Assembly: GCF_001027925.1 (NCBI RefSeq)
Contig: NZ_LECT01000017.1
Location: forward strand, 124,001 to 188,000
Direction of reading: 5' to 3'
From: Rhodopirellula islandica
GTDB lineage: Bacteria; Planctomycetota; Planctomycetia; Pirellulales; Pirellulaceae
DNA length: 64,000 bases
Shown: positions 21,285 through 30,316 of the stretch, piece after piece
How positions within the stretch are numbered: the first letter of the stretch is position 1
Layout of the letters: each line of letters begins with the position of its first letter
Notes under the pieces: model-generated
The model's input: only the letters and a program-made list of their open reading frames with translations
What the model was told of the DNA's origin: nothing
The model's database searches: none
Program-made: the position numbers and the translations under genes

Positions 21285-22312
21285 GCAACGCACGATGAGT
21301 CCGGGGCGAGTGTGAGTCGTTGTGTGCTCGAAGTCGTGAATTCGATTTTGCGCTCTGCAGATAGGGCTCGCAAACCTCATCCGTCAGGCCACCAATCACG
21401 AACGCGTTGCGAAGCCGCCGCCCAGCTCCATGCCAGCATCCGGGAACGTGTCCCTGCGAAAACGAGAAGAGGTTGTCACTCGACACTCAGAACAAACTGC
21501 CGTCGATGCATGCGTGCATGACCCAGCCCCGCGACTTTGCAGGCCGTGCAGTTCTTAAGTCTTGTATTGCCAGCCGGTCATCATCACCCTTCCCTTGGGA
21601 GGAGGTTGTGCAGTTTTGAAGTGCTGGGCCAGTACCTCCTTGAGACCCCCCCCCCGCGCAGGAGGTCGTGCAGTTGTCAAATGCTGTGCGCGTTGCGTCT
21701 TGCGAACCCCGCCCGCGCAGCGGGAGGGGTCGGAAAGCGAGCGTTCAGCGAGATTTTCGGGGGAGGGCAACACGCGCCGTTTCCCATGCACGGCCCCCTC
21801 CCTCGCGTACGCCTGAACGGCGTCGCTCGACCTCCCCCCAAACTTCGTTTCGGGAGAGGTGCTCAAATGCTGAAACCCGCTAAAACGCGGCCTCGCTCAA
21901 CTGCAGGACCTCCCGCGCGGGCGGGGTTCTCAAGACACTGCTGGCACAACATCCAAAAGCTGCACGGCCTCGCGGCGGAAGAAGCACACACTCATGGGAG
22001 GGAGATCCCTGCACGTCTTCTTCAGGACTCCAGATCCGCCTCAAAAATATCTTGGCTGCCGCACGGACCAAAAGCAGTTTGGTTTGCCCCCGCAAATCCT
22101 TGGCTTTCCACTCAGCGGCCGTTGGTTGCCCGCTCGATCCATCCTCGATTCACTCGCGTGTTTTTGCGAATTGGACTGGACCTTCAATATCTGCCTGGGC
22201 GAATGTATCTAGCGTATTCGCCAAGGCGAATTCAGCGAAATGGGCTCACCGTTCCGCTGCTGCCCCCCATTTTGACCGGGGCATTCCGTTTCGATCACGC
22301 GAAGGATTTCCA
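21285..22312. other. Repeat-rich intergenic region
   Basis: About 1 kb without a credible gene. The open frames across it follow the palindromic repeat listed at 21658 and change character there. A half copy of the same repeat (GAGGTTGTGCAGTTTTGAAG) precedes the full one at about 21597-21657. The right part (21975-22312) must contain the promoter of the Trx-like gene; no clear motif was seen. Confidence 0.6.
21658..21972 (+). repeat. Family 3 palindromic repeat (full copy)
   Basis: The left arm (GAGGTCGTGCAGTTGTCAAA and the following GAACCCCGCCCGCGC) is inverted in the right arm (GCGGGCGGGGTTCTC and GCACGGCCTCG). The interior carries GGAAAGCGAGCGTTCAGCGA, CGTACGCCTGAACGGCGTCG and AAACTTCGTTTCGGGAGAGG, which recur at 29249 and 40643. 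Several hundred bases of conserved non-coding sequence in three places indicate a mobile or formerly mobile repeat. Confidence 0.8.
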
Positions 22313-23134
22313 ATGAAACGCATGAACTTGCACGTCCGTGGTATCGCAGCTTTGGCATTGGCTGCAATCTGTTTAGCTCCCGTGACGGCTCGAGCTGAAA
22401 GCCCCCTCCCCACGCATTCTGTTTCGGGGCCAGCCGGCGCGGCGATGCAAAAAGCGTCCCAGGAAGGGAAGTACTTGTTCGTCTACTTTTGGAAACAGAA
22501 CGACGAGCAGACTCAATTGATGCAGGGCGTGTTTCAACAAGCAACGACCAAGATGTCGGATGTGGCTGACGCGATCAGCGTGCAGATCACCGATCCAAAC
22601 AACGCCGGCGTCGTGAAACAATTTGGTGTCAGCAGGGCGCCAATGCCGCTGGCTTTGGCAATCGCTCCCAACGGTGCCGTGACCGGTGGTCTGCCGGTAA
22701 CGTTCCAAGAACAACAGTTGCGAGACGCGATCGTCAGCCCAGCGACTGCGACTTGTTTGAAGGCGATGCAGGATCGCAAGTTGGTGCTGCTGTGCGTGAA
22801 GCGTGATACCAACGCGGTCGCTTTCCAAGGTGCTCATGCGTTGACCCAAGACGAACGTTTCGCGGCCTCGACGCAGATCGTCAACGTCGATCCCACAGAC
22901 GCATCCGAGCAGAGCTTCCTGCAATCGTTGAAGGTCGATGTGTCGGCTGGCAAGGGAGTGATGGTCGTTCTAACGCCTCCTGGTCAACCGGTCGCGACGT
23001 TCGCAGAGAACGCCACCAAGGATGAGATCGTCGAGCGTTTGACTGCCGCGAGTTCGGCATGTTGCCCCGACGGCCAATGTGCACCGGGCCAGCAATGTTG
23101 CCCTGGCGGCAATTGTGCTCCCGCCGCCAAGTGA
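22313..23134 (+). CDS. Exported thioredoxin-fold protein lacking CxxC, with Cys-rich tail
   Basis: 273 residues with a Sec signal peptide (about 1-28, ending TARA). A thioredoxin-like region begins with GKYLFVYFWKQNDEQT at 52-67; where active thioredoxins have WCxxC, this one has KQNDEQ, so it has no dithiol site. The C-terminus has two copies of CCPxGxCAP (Cys 250, 251, 256 and 262, 263, 268), a metallothionein-like tail. Upstream AAGGAT gives a ribosome site. It is 42 bp from the FtsX-like permease gene on the same strand. The tail suggests binding of a soft metal; the function is not known. Confidence 0.75.
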   Translation: MKRMNLHVRGIAALALAAICLAPVTARAESPLPTHSVSGPAGAAMQKASQEGKYLFVYFWKQNDEQTQLMQGVFQQATTKMSDVADAISVQITDPNNAGVVKQFGVSRAPMPLALAIAPNGAVTGGLPVTFQEQQLRDAIVSPATATCLKAMQDRKLVLLCVKRDTNAVAFQGAHALTQDERFAASTQIVNVDPTDASEQSFLQSLKVDVSAGKGVMVVLTPPGQPVATFAENATKDEIVERLTAASSACCPDGQCAPGQQCCPGGNCAPAAK

Positions 23135-23176
23135 GCCTGGACTCCACGATCAACAACATTGGAAGGAGACAACGTT

Positions 23177-24391
23177 ATGAACCTGAACAAACTTGTCTGG
23201 CGAGAACTCTTTGAACGGAAGAGCCAGATGATCACGATCTTCGTGGGGATCCTGCTGGGGATCACCACGGTCATCGCGATCAAGAACATCACCTACTATT
23301 CCGAGATGGCGGTGGCCAGAGAAATGGACAGCCTGGGCGCCAACGTGTTGGTGTTGCCCAAGTCCGTGACGCTGCAAGACTACTACTCGGCGGACATCCA
23401 CAACGCAACCATCCCCGAGGAATATGCCTTGCGTTTGACGATGTCCAACCTCGCCGGCGTCGACAACTTGTCACCCAAGTTGTGTGTGCCGGTGGAACTG
23501 GAGGGCCGCTCGTTCACCTTGACCGGCATCCTGCCCAAGAGTGAGTTCCAGGCCAAGGCGGCTTGGGGCGGAGCCGGGATCTTCTCACGCCCTATCGGCT
23601 GCGGAGCGATCGACGTCGGCACTCCCGAACCGGAAGACAAGAAAATGCTGGTTCGCAACCGTGTCATCGACGACTTGGCGACCAATGAAACGCTGGTTGG
23701 TTCTGACACCGCCGCGTCCTTGGGGATCGAAGAAGGCCAAACATTGGAATTGATGGGCAAGCAGTTTTCGGTCGTTGCCGTGCTGCCAGAAACAGGAACG
23801 GTTGACGATTCACGCATCTTCGCTCACCTGCACACCGTGCAAGAGATGTCAGGCAAGGATGCGGTGGTCAGTTGCATTGAGATTGTCGGTTGCTGCAAAG
23901 AGATCTCGGCCGGCTTGGTCGACAACGTCAACAACCTGTTGCCCGAAGCCAAAGTCGTGACCGTCACTCAGGTTGTCGCCACGCAGCAAAAGGTCAACGG
24001 CATGATGGAAAAGTTGTCGATGATTTTCGTTGCAATCATCGTCGTGATCGGTGGAGCAGGCATTGCGAATTTCATGTTCGCGAATGTTTATGAACGCCGC
24101 CGTGAAATCGGCACGTTGATGTCGCTCGGCGCAGAATCGAAATTGATCCTGCGAATCTTCTTGCTCAAAGCGTTGTTGTTAGGAGTCGCCGGTGGAGTCG
24201 GAGGCTTTCTGATCGGCACCACACTGGCAGTCACGCTCGGACCTCGCCTGGCCAACGTGCCTGTGTTGCCGATGCCGATGCTGGCGGTTTGGGCGATTGG
24301 AATCTCGGTTGGGACAACACTGCTGGCCAGCTACTTCCCCGCTCGCAATGCCGCCCGACTCGATCCCGTCACGTCATTCAAGGAGGTTTGA
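23177..24391 (+). CDS. ABC transporter permease, FtsX/MacB type
   Basis: 404 residues, strong ribosome site GGAAGGAGA. It has the four-helix FtsX layout. Helix 1 is at about 18-38, a large extracytoplasmic MacB-like domain covers about 40-275, and three C-terminal helices (FVAIIVVIGGAGIANFMFAN and two more) end in NAARLDPVTSFKEV, the usual C-terminal motif. The outer domain is unusually rich in cysteine, including SCIEIVGCCKE. Such permeases act in lipoprotein release, macrolide or peptide export, or mechanotransmission. It pairs with the ATPase gene three bases downstream. Confidence 0.88.
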   Translation: MNLNKLVWRELFERKSQMITIFVGILLGITTVIAIKNITYYSEMAVAREMDSLGANVLVLPKSVTLQDYYSADIHNATIPEEYALRLTMSNLAGVDNLSPKLCVPVELEGRSFTLTGILPKSEFQAKAAWGGAGIFSRPIGCGAIDVGTPEPEDKKMLVRNRVIDDLATNETLVGSDTAASLGIEEGQTLELMGKQFSVVAVLPETGTVDDSRIFAHLHTVQEMSGKDAVVSCIEIVGCCKEISAGLVDNVNNLLPEAKVVTVTQVVATQQKVNGMMEKLSMIFVAIIVVIGGAGIANFMFANVYERRREIGTLMSLGAESKLILRIFLLKALLLGVAGGVGGFLIGTTLAVTLGPRLANVPVLPMPMLAVWAIGISVGTTLLASYFPARNAARLDPVTSFKEV

Positions 24392-24394
24392 ACC

Positions 24395-25090
24395 ATGTTG
24401 TCCATGCAGAATGTTACGAAGGTCTATGAAATGCACCGCCAACAGGTTGTGGCTCTCGATGACGCAACCTTGGAGATCCCCGAAGGCGACTTTGTGTCGT
24501 TGATCGGGCCCAGCGGCAGCGGCAAGAGTTCGCTGTTGGTGATGTTGGGCGGAATGTTGTCACCAACATCCGGACAAGTGTTGCTCAACGGCCAGTCGAT
24601 GTACGACTTGGATGCCGACGGGCGGGCTCGGATGCGAAAGGCGAACATTGGTTTCGTATTTCAAACATTCAATTTGATTCCGTACCTGTCGGCGCAAGAG
24701 AATGTGCAGATTCCGTTGTATTTGTCTGGAACTGCGGAATCGGATCAACGCGATCGGGCAGCCGAGTTGTTGGAACGTGTTGGCTTGGGGGACCGCTTGG
24801 ATCACAAGCCCAACGAACTGAGCGTTGGTCAACAGCAACGAGTCGCGTTGGCACGGATGCTGGCCAATGATCCGGCCGTGATCTTGGCCGACGAGCCCAC
24901 CGGAAACTTGGATCCCGAGACCAGTGACCAAGTGATTGGCTACTTCGAAGAGTTCAATCGGGAAGGGCGCACGATCGTGATGGTGACGCACAACCCAGAG
25001 GCGGCCGAGCGAGCGAAACGCGTCTTGAAACTGCGAAGCGGCAAGATCGTCGACGACCGAGCGGCCTTGCACTCCGCCGAAGCCGCCTAG
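24395..25090 (+). CDS. ABC transporter ATP-binding protein, LolD/MacB type
   Basis: 231 residues. Walker A is GPSGSGKSS, the signature is LSVGQQQR, Walker B is VILADEPTGNLD, and the H-loop is in VMVTHNPEAAERA. The 'GNLD' form is typical of the MacB/LolD/FtsE branch that works with FtsX-type permeases. It is the third gene of the Trx-like/permease/ATPase operon. Its TAG stop is formed by the first bases of a family 1 repeat (25088), so the repeat may have fixed the present C-terminus. Confidence 0.92.
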   Translation: MLSMQNVTKVYEMHRQQVVALDDATLEIPEGDFVSLIGPSGSGKSSLLVMLGGMLSPTSGQVLLNGQSMYDLDADGRARMRKANIGFVFQTFNLIPYLSAQENVQIPLYLSGTAESDQRDRAAELLERVGLGDRLDHKPNELSVGQQQRVALARMLANDPAVILADEPTGNLDPETSDQVIGYFEEFNREGRTIVMVTHNPEAAERAKRVLKLRSGKIVDDRAALHSAEAA

Positions 25091-25217
25091 TGGTCCGTCA
25101 AAGTTAAAAGTGAGGGTTGATCGTAGTGGACGAGGCCACGAGTCCTTGGATTCGACGCCAGTTCAGGACTCGTGGCCTCGTCCACTACCCTAAAAACAAG
25201 TCCTGACAGACCACTAG
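25088..25217 (+). repeat. Family 1 palindromic MITE-like repeat (best preserved copy)
   Basis: 130 bp with terminal inverted TAGTGGTCCGTCA / TGACAGACCACTA, each inside CTAG. Inner arms AGTGGACGAGGCCACGAGTC and GACTCGTGGCCTCGTCCACT are perfect complements around a 24-base spacer. The left end contains the stop codon of the ABC ATPase gene. Confidence 0.88.
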
Positions 25218-25260
25218 TGAACTCGGCACCGCCAAGGACAACGATTGGCTGAGGCAACGG

Positions 25261-25288
25261 GTCGTTTCGCGTCGTTGAGCGAAACGAC
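25261..25288. promoter_or_regulatory. 10-bp inverted repeat between ABC operon and arsR-type gene
   Basis: GTCGTTTCGC / GCGAAACGAC with an eight-base loop, about 165 bp before the regulator start. It could be a terminator of the ABC operon (no T-run follows) or an operator. The remaining bases between 25218 and 25453 show nothing else I can name. Confidence 0.35.
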
Positions 25289-25453
25289 TCGTGACCTCGG
25301 CCACCACGTTCCCCCCTGATTCATCGATGGGACTCTCCATTCGAATACGTCGCTTGATGCGTGCGTATCCGCCCAGCTACACTGCTGAGAGAAAATGCAA
25401 CCTCGTGATCGGGGAACCTCACCGCCCGATCATTCTTCATAAGGCCCCGGAAC

Positions 25454-25858
25454 ATGAGCACGACGACCGACTCAGCTTTGCAAGGCGACCTGTCGAACGT
25501 TCCATTGGCTGAGATTGGCGAGGAGATCAACACGGTCTTTCGTGCGTTTGCGGACAGCACTCGATTGCGAATCTTGCATTTGCTGGCGGTCGACGAGATC
25601 TGCGTGGGTGACCTCGTGAAGATCTTGCAGCTCCCTCAACCGACCGTTTCTCGACACCTTGCCTATCTACGCAAAGCTTCGCTGGTCGATGTTCGCAAGG
25701 TCGGGCTGTGGTCGCATTACTCGCTCGCTCCAGCTCACTCGTGCTTCCAACAAAAATTGTACGAGTGTCTCAACAGTTGTTTCAGTGACGTTCCGGAGTT
25801 GAAAGAGGACGCAAGCAGAGCGAAACAACTGAAAGAAAGCGGTGGTTGCTGCGACTAG
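25454..25858 (+). CDS. ArsR-family transcriptional regulator
   Basis: 134 residues with the winged-helix core FRAFADSTRLRILHLLAVDEICVGDLVKILQLPQPTVSRHLAYLRKASLV. The recognition helix is PQPTVSRHLAYLR. It has one Cys in the alpha-3 region (EICVGDL) where SmtB/ArsR metal sensors often have a CxC pair, and it ends in GGCCD, a possible thiolate site. Members repress metal or stress genes and release DNA on ligand binding. It follows the Trx-like/ABC operon on the same strand and may regulate it; that is inference. Confidence 0.88.
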   Translation: MSTTTDSALQGDLSNVPLAEIGEEINTVFRAFADSTRLRILHLLAVDEICVGDLVKILQLPQPTVSRHLAYLRKASLVDVRKVGLWSHYSLAPAHSCFQQKLYECLNSCFSDVPELKEDASRAKQLKESGGCCD

Positions 25859-26229
25859 GTTTCCGTTTGCGGTCAGCAATGGGACGGTTGTGAGCCCAGA
25901 AGAGTTTTCAGTGCCGGTTTCTGAGCCGGTGTCGAGAGGTGGAAAATCGCGCGTAACGGATGGAGCCAGAGTTCTTTAGGATCGTTCCAGCACCCAACCA
26001 GGCAGACTTCCTTGTCGGGGGTGTCGCAGTGAGAAGTCACATTCCTTGCTCTGCCAAGCAGCTCGAACATCCATCGGATGAAGGCTGAGCCGATCCTCCT
26101 CCACGGAACAGCCCAGCCCACGTCTGTTGAAAGTCGAAGCTGATTCAGAGCAGATGCTTTTGAATGGATGGTCCGTTGGTCCAGTCTCTCCGATTTCCAG
26201 TTCCCGTCTGCCGGATCCGACGGTCTCAA
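25859..26229. other. Intergenic, no gene or repeat recognised
   Basis: 371 bases between the ArsR-type gene and the TPR/VCBS lipoprotein. Open frames in both directions lack recognisable motifs. It presumably contains the promoter of the lipoprotein gene. Confidence 0.4.
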
Positions 26230-29202
26230 ATGGGTTGGTTTTGCATTCTGTTTGGGATGCTCTTGTTCGCCGGCTGTGCACCGTCGGTTTCGAAAAAGTC
26301 GTCGGTGGAAGACGCGTCCGGCAATGATTCATCGGGTGAAGTGCCGCCCATTGCGAAGGAGGGCGACGCGAGGGGGCCATTGAGCGTTGCCACCACGGCA
26401 TTCGAGTGTGGGGAGTGCGATCGAGCTGCTGAGTTGCTGACGCCTTTGATGATCGAGCATCCCGATGACCAGGAGCTGTTGTTGTTGGCAGCAAGGGTCG
26501 AGGCGAAGCGGGGCAAATGGGCCAAATCGCTGGCGATGGCAGAGAGCATTGCCGAGGGCGACTCAAAGCTGCGAAGTCCCGCGATTGCCGTTTGTGTGAA
26601 TGCGGCATCGAAGCTGAACGATCCCCGCCGATACGAAAAGATGCTGCGTCGATGGGTGGAAGCCAACCCGAATCAGGTGGAGCCGTTCCATCGATTGTGG
26701 CGGCACTACACGAGGCATGGGAGAACGTTCGAAGCTGCCCGCGTTGCCGATCGGTTGGTCTTCCAAGGCCAAGCCAACCTGCAACAGCTTCAGTCGCTGG
26801 TCTTTCGCGGCCAATCGGTGTTCCGTCTAGCAAACGCTTCAGGCGACAAGGATCAGCCCTTGATCGAACAACACCTGAAACCGGGGCAAGGGCGAGCGAG
26901 ACATTATTATTCCATTGGCGAATTCCAACAGGCGCGAACCGAATTGGAATCTGCGTTGGCAGAGGGCTCTCCGACGAGGCCGGTCAACATCGCCTCCGCA
27001 AGTGCTCTGCTGGGTCGGGTGCTTGCCGAACTCCAAGCCGAAGCTGCGTTTTTGGAGTGGTACGCCTCTCGTGATTCCTCGTGGGAAACCTACGATGACT
27101 ATTGGTTCGCGATCGGGAGTTACCATTTCGATCAGGGGCAATATGAATCTGCGATCCATGCTCTCTTGGAAGCTCTTCGCCGAAACTCTGCCGACTTGGT
27201 CACTTATCAGCGGATTCAGCAATCGCTCAAAGCACTCCAGCGAAATGAGCAGAGCGACGCGTTTGAAGCCAAAGCGGCCATCATCCATGAGGCTCGCGAA
27301 CTGGCGAAGCAGTTGGATGCGGAGGCCCCTGACAGTCAAAGATTGAGCGAGATCGGCAATCACCTGCTGGATGTGGGGCGGCCACTGGAATCGCTCCGGT
27401 GGACGGAACTGAGTTTGCCGGCGACTGCTTCGGTTCAGCTGGCACAGATCAACCAACAACGTCGAAGACTCCAGAGTGTTCCCGAGTTGAGGCAGATGAT
27501 GTTGGAGGACGCGATGGTCAGCCTGTCGCCTTCCCAATTCGAGTTGCAACCCATCGCAACCGCCACTCCCGTTCGCGACGAACGTTTCACTTGGTCGGCG
27601 GCTCCAACCCCGAATGGGAAGCTGATGGTTCAGGACGTCGCAGCGGAACGAGGGTTGAGCTTCCAGTGGTATCAGGCCGAACAAGCTGACTTGTCATCCA
27701 TCGCCCTGTATGAATCGCTGGGTGGGGGAGTTGGCGTGATCGATTTCGACGCAGATGGACGCCCCGACCTTTACTTTGCACAGGGTTCCGGTGACCCGCC
27801 GGAGCTGCATGGCACTCGATCAAATCAACTCTTTCGCAACCTTGGCGAACGTTTTGTTTCGGTCCAGCAACAAAGTGAGTGTGAAGACCATCGCTACTCG
27901 CAGGGCATCAGCGTGGGCGACGTCAATCAAGACGGATGGCCTGATTTGCTCATCGGAAACATTGGGCTGAATCAACTGTTTCTCAACAACGGCGACGGGA
28001 CGTTTCAAGACGGCTCGGATCGGATGCACGGGCAGGGCAATCGTTTTACCTCCTCGATGGCCATTGCTGACCTCAGTGGGGATGCAGTGCCGGATTTGTA
28101 CGAGGTCAATTACATTGAATTGGAAGAAGCCTTCGATCCACCTGAGTACGATTCGCACGGACGAGAGTTGCTTCAGGGGCCGCTCAGTCAGCCGCCCAAA
28201 GCTGATCATTGGTACCGCTGTGACGGGCGAGGCCATTGCTTCGGCAGTGAAATTCCACCGTCTGTTGCGAAGACCGGCACTGGTTTGGGAATTGTGATCA
28301 CGGACATGGATGGGCAGGAAGGGAACGAGATTTTTGTCGGCAATGACGCGCGTCCCAATCACTTTTTAGCAACCAAGAATCGTCCTTGGAAAGACACCGC
28401 CAGCATTCAGGGCGTCGCCAGCGGCAGGTTTGGTCTCTCGACCGCCTGCATGGGCATCGCGACCGGAGACTTCAATCGGGACGGGCGTTTCGACATGCAT
28501 GTCAGCAACTTCTTCGGCGAATACGACAATCTGTTTTTACAAACGGATAGCGGCACCTTTCGCGATGCCGCACCGAGCTATCAGTTGCCGGCACTCAGTT
28601 TGTCCAACGTCGGTTTTGGATCCAAAAGCCTGGATGTCGATCGGGACGGTTGGTTGGATTTGATGACCACCAACGGCCACATCTTTGATCAGAGCCACTT
28701 GGGCGAGCCCTTTCGCCAACCGCCGCTGCTGATGCACAACCGGATGGATCGTTTTGAAGCGGTGATGGCGCCGGACCCTTCGAGTTACTTGGCGGGCTCG
28801 TACCTGGGCCGCGGTTTGGCAAAGTTGGATTGGAATCAAGACGGGCAAATGGACTTGGTCGCTACTCACCTTGATCATCCTGCTTCGCTCCTGGAGATAA
28901 GCAGTGAGTCGCTCGGTCACGCATTGCAACTCGAGCTGGTCGGTGTGCGAAGTGAACGAGATGCGATTGGCGCTCGTGTCACGATCCAAGCCCAACACGG
29001 CGTTCAAGTTGACTGGATCACCGCGGGCGACGGGTATCTTTGCACAGACGAAGCCGTGCTCGAGTTCGGCTTGGCAGACTGTGATGTCGCCGAACAAATC
29101 CTGGTCGAGTGGCCCAGCGGGAACGTTCAGACATTCGAAAACGCCCCTGCCGATCAACGGTACCTCGTGATCGAAAACTCCGCACGGTTGCACACTCGTT
29201 GA
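26230..29202 (+). CDS. TPR / VCBS (FG-GAP) / ASPIC-UnbV lipoprotein, CRTAC1-like
   Basis: 990 residues from the ATG at 26230, which puts a lipoprotein signal (MGWFCILFGMLLFAGC, lipobox Cys at about 16) at the N-terminus. The first 440 residues are helical TPR-like repeats. From about 470 there are FG-GAP/VCBS Ca2+-loop repeats: GVIDFDADGRPDLYFA, VGDVNQDGWPDLLIGN, ATGDFNRDGRFDMHVSN and LDVDRDGWLDLMTTNGH. The C-terminal UnbV/ASPIC domain (IGARVTIQAQ ... ITAGDGYLCTDE) ends the protein. The family is common in planctomycetes and is thought to be a surface propeller; its ligand is unknown. A relative lies at 61477. Confidence 0.87.
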   Translation: MGWFCILFGMLLFAGCAPSVSKKSSVEDASGNDSSGEVPPIAKEGDARGPLSVATTAFECGECDRAAELLTPLMIEHPDDQELLLLAARVEAKRGKWAKSLAMAESIAEGDSKLRSPAIAVCVNAASKLNDPRRYEKMLRRWVEANPNQVEPFHRLWRHYTRHGRTFEAARVADRLVFQGQANLQQLQSLVFRGQSVFRLANASGDKDQPLIEQHLKPGQGRARHYYSIGEFQQARTELESALAEGSPTRPVNIASASALLGRVLAELQAEAAFLEWYASRDSSWETYDDYWFAIGSYHFDQGQYESAIHALLEALRRNSADLVTYQRIQQSLKALQRNEQSDAFEAKAAIIHEARELAKQLDAEAPDSQRLSEIGNHLLDVGRPLESLRWTELSLPATASVQLAQINQQRRRLQSVPELRQMMLEDAMVSLSPSQFELQPIATATPVRDERFTWSAAPTPNGKLMVQDVAAERGLSFQWYQAEQADLSSIALYESLGGGVGVIDFDADGRPDLYFAQGSGDPPELHGTRSNQLFRNLGERFVSVQQQSECEDHRYSQGISVGDVNQDGWPDLLIGNIGLNQLFLNNGDGTFQDGSDRMHGQGNRFTSSMAIADLSGDAVPDLYEVNYIELEEAFDPPEYDSHGRELLQGPLSQPPKADHWYRCDGRGHCFGSEIPPSVAKTGTGLGIVITDMDGQEGNEIFVGNDARPNHFLATKNRPWKDTASIQGVASGRFGLSTACMGIATGDFNRDGRFDMHVSNFFGEYDNLFLQTDSGTFRDAAPSYQLPALSLSNVGFGSKSLDVDRDGWLDLMTTNGHIFDQSHLGEPFRQPPLLMHNRMDRFEAVMAPDPSSYLAGSYLGRGLAKLDWNQDGQMDLVATHLDHPASLLEISSESLGHALQLELVGVRSERDAIGARVTIQAQHGVQVDWITAGDGYLCTDEAVLEFGLADCDVAEQILVEWPSGNVQTFENAPADQRYLVIENSARLHTR

Positions 29203-29248
29203 GCGACGCTCGTTGAAGTAGCCTCAGCCACCTTCCCCTTCCACCAAG

Positions 29249-29693
29249 TCATGCAGTTTTCAAGTGCTGTGCCAGACGCGTCTTGAGAACCCCGCCCGCG
29301 CAGCGGGAGGGGTCGGAAAGCGAGCGTTCAGCGAGCTTTCCGGGGGAGGGCAACACGCGCCGTTCCCCATACTCGGCCCCCCCATCACAACCCGACGCGT
29401 CAGCAAGGGACTCCCCCAAAATCCCACAACGCCCCCATCCGAGGCGAAAACCGGACGCCAGCTACTATCCACTTTTCAAACGTCCCGAACGGCCACAAGT
29501 GGATCCGAATTCACTGCCAACTGTCGTCGCTCCGCGACTTGGACGCGCGTTTGGTGTCGAAGAGACCTTGGGTTAAAACCCAAGGCTATGCAAATGCCGT
29601 CGCTCCGCGACTGAAGCCCAAGGGTCGCACACCCTCCCCCCAAACTTCGTTTCGGGAGAGGTTCTCAAATGCCGAAACCCACCAAAACGCAGC
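29249..29693 (+). repeat. Family 3 repeat interrupted by other repeat sequence
   Basis: The left half (TTGAGAACCCCGCCCGCGC, GGAAAGCGAGCGTTCAGCGA) and the right half (CAAACTTCGTTTCGGGAGAG) match the copies at 21658 and 40643. Here they are separated by about 235 extra bases that include two GTCGCTCCGCGAC units and a CCTTGGGTTAAAACCCAAGG hairpin. This points to insertion of one repeat type into another. Confidence 0.7.
29526..29611 (+). repeat. Family 4 repeat: paired GTCGCTCCGCGAC units around a hairpin
   Basis: GTCGCTCCGCGAC occurs at 29526-29538 and 29599-29611. Between them is the palindrome CCTTGGGTTAAAACCCAAGG. The same arrangement, inverted, occurs at 56658-56745. Confidence 0.7.
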
Positions 29694-29860
29694 ACCAAAA
29701 ACCGGGATGGGTTCCAGCATGAAGCGACTGCGAACCTGCCCGGGCTCTCGTCCGTTCTCTGGTAACAGCGTGCATGAGATTTTGGACGGTCTCGGTGCAA
29801 GCGGCACAGCACGTGCAAAGTTCACGGGTATCACTTCAACCTGCTTCAAGGAGCACACCC

Positions 29861-30274
29861 ATGTCCAAGTCAGACGTAATCAACAAAGATGAAGCCATGC
29901 ACCATGACCACCGTCAATGGGAAAGCGATGTCGCCATGTGGCGGGATGACATCGATATCTGGCAACAAGGCCATCAAAACGCTTTGAAAGAGCTCAATCG
30001 AATCGCGGAACGGCTGACCGAACACACTTCGGCATTGGAGGCTCACGTGGACCAGATCGACTCGCACGAAGCCACGACATTGCAGCACGAACACGTCGTG
30101 GCCGCTGACTTCCGCAATGAAACGGAGCCCACGGCGCACTCCACGGCGGAGCACGTGAAAGAAGCCACGCGTCATCAGCATCTGCGGGACGCTCATGAAC
30201 GCTTGAAAAAGCATCACCACACCGTGATGGCCCACATCGCGATGCTCAAGGCCACTCTCGACGCGGCAGTTTGA
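29861..30274 (+). CDS. Hypothetical His-rich coiled-coil protein
   Basis: 137 residues, AAGGAG nine bases before the ATG. It is almost entirely helical and polar, with about 20 histidines (for example MHHDHRQWESD, LQHEHVV and LKKHHHTVMAHIAML). Heptad-like spacing in 35-70 and 95-135 suggests a coiled coil. No signal peptide, membrane helix or known domain was seen. It precedes the UbiB-like kinase gene by 42 bp on the same strand and may be cotranscribed. The histidines could bind metal, but this is not demonstrated. Confidence 0.7.
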   Translation: MSKSDVINKDEAMHHDHRQWESDVAMWRDDIDIWQQGHQNALKELNRIAERLTEHTSALEAHVDQIDSHEATTLQHEHVVAADFRNETEPTAHSTAEHVKEATRHQHLRDAHERLKKHHHTVMAHIAMLKATLDAAV

Positions 30275-30316
30275 GACGTCGCGTTGGAGTGTCGTCTGAA
30301 AGAAAGAACTTGACCT

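Larger units (their letters stand above)
29203..29860. other. Repeat-filled intergenic region
   Basis: 658 bases with no credible gene. It holds family 3 sequence split by an insertion, listed separately. The last 165 bases lead to the His-rich protein gene and contain its AAGGAG ribosome site at about 29847. Confidence 0.6.

Noticed and set aside
21537-22316. 259-residue plus-strand open frame
   Set aside because: It runs through the family 3 repeat, has no signal, domain or ribosome site, and its sequence matches repeat translation found at other loci.
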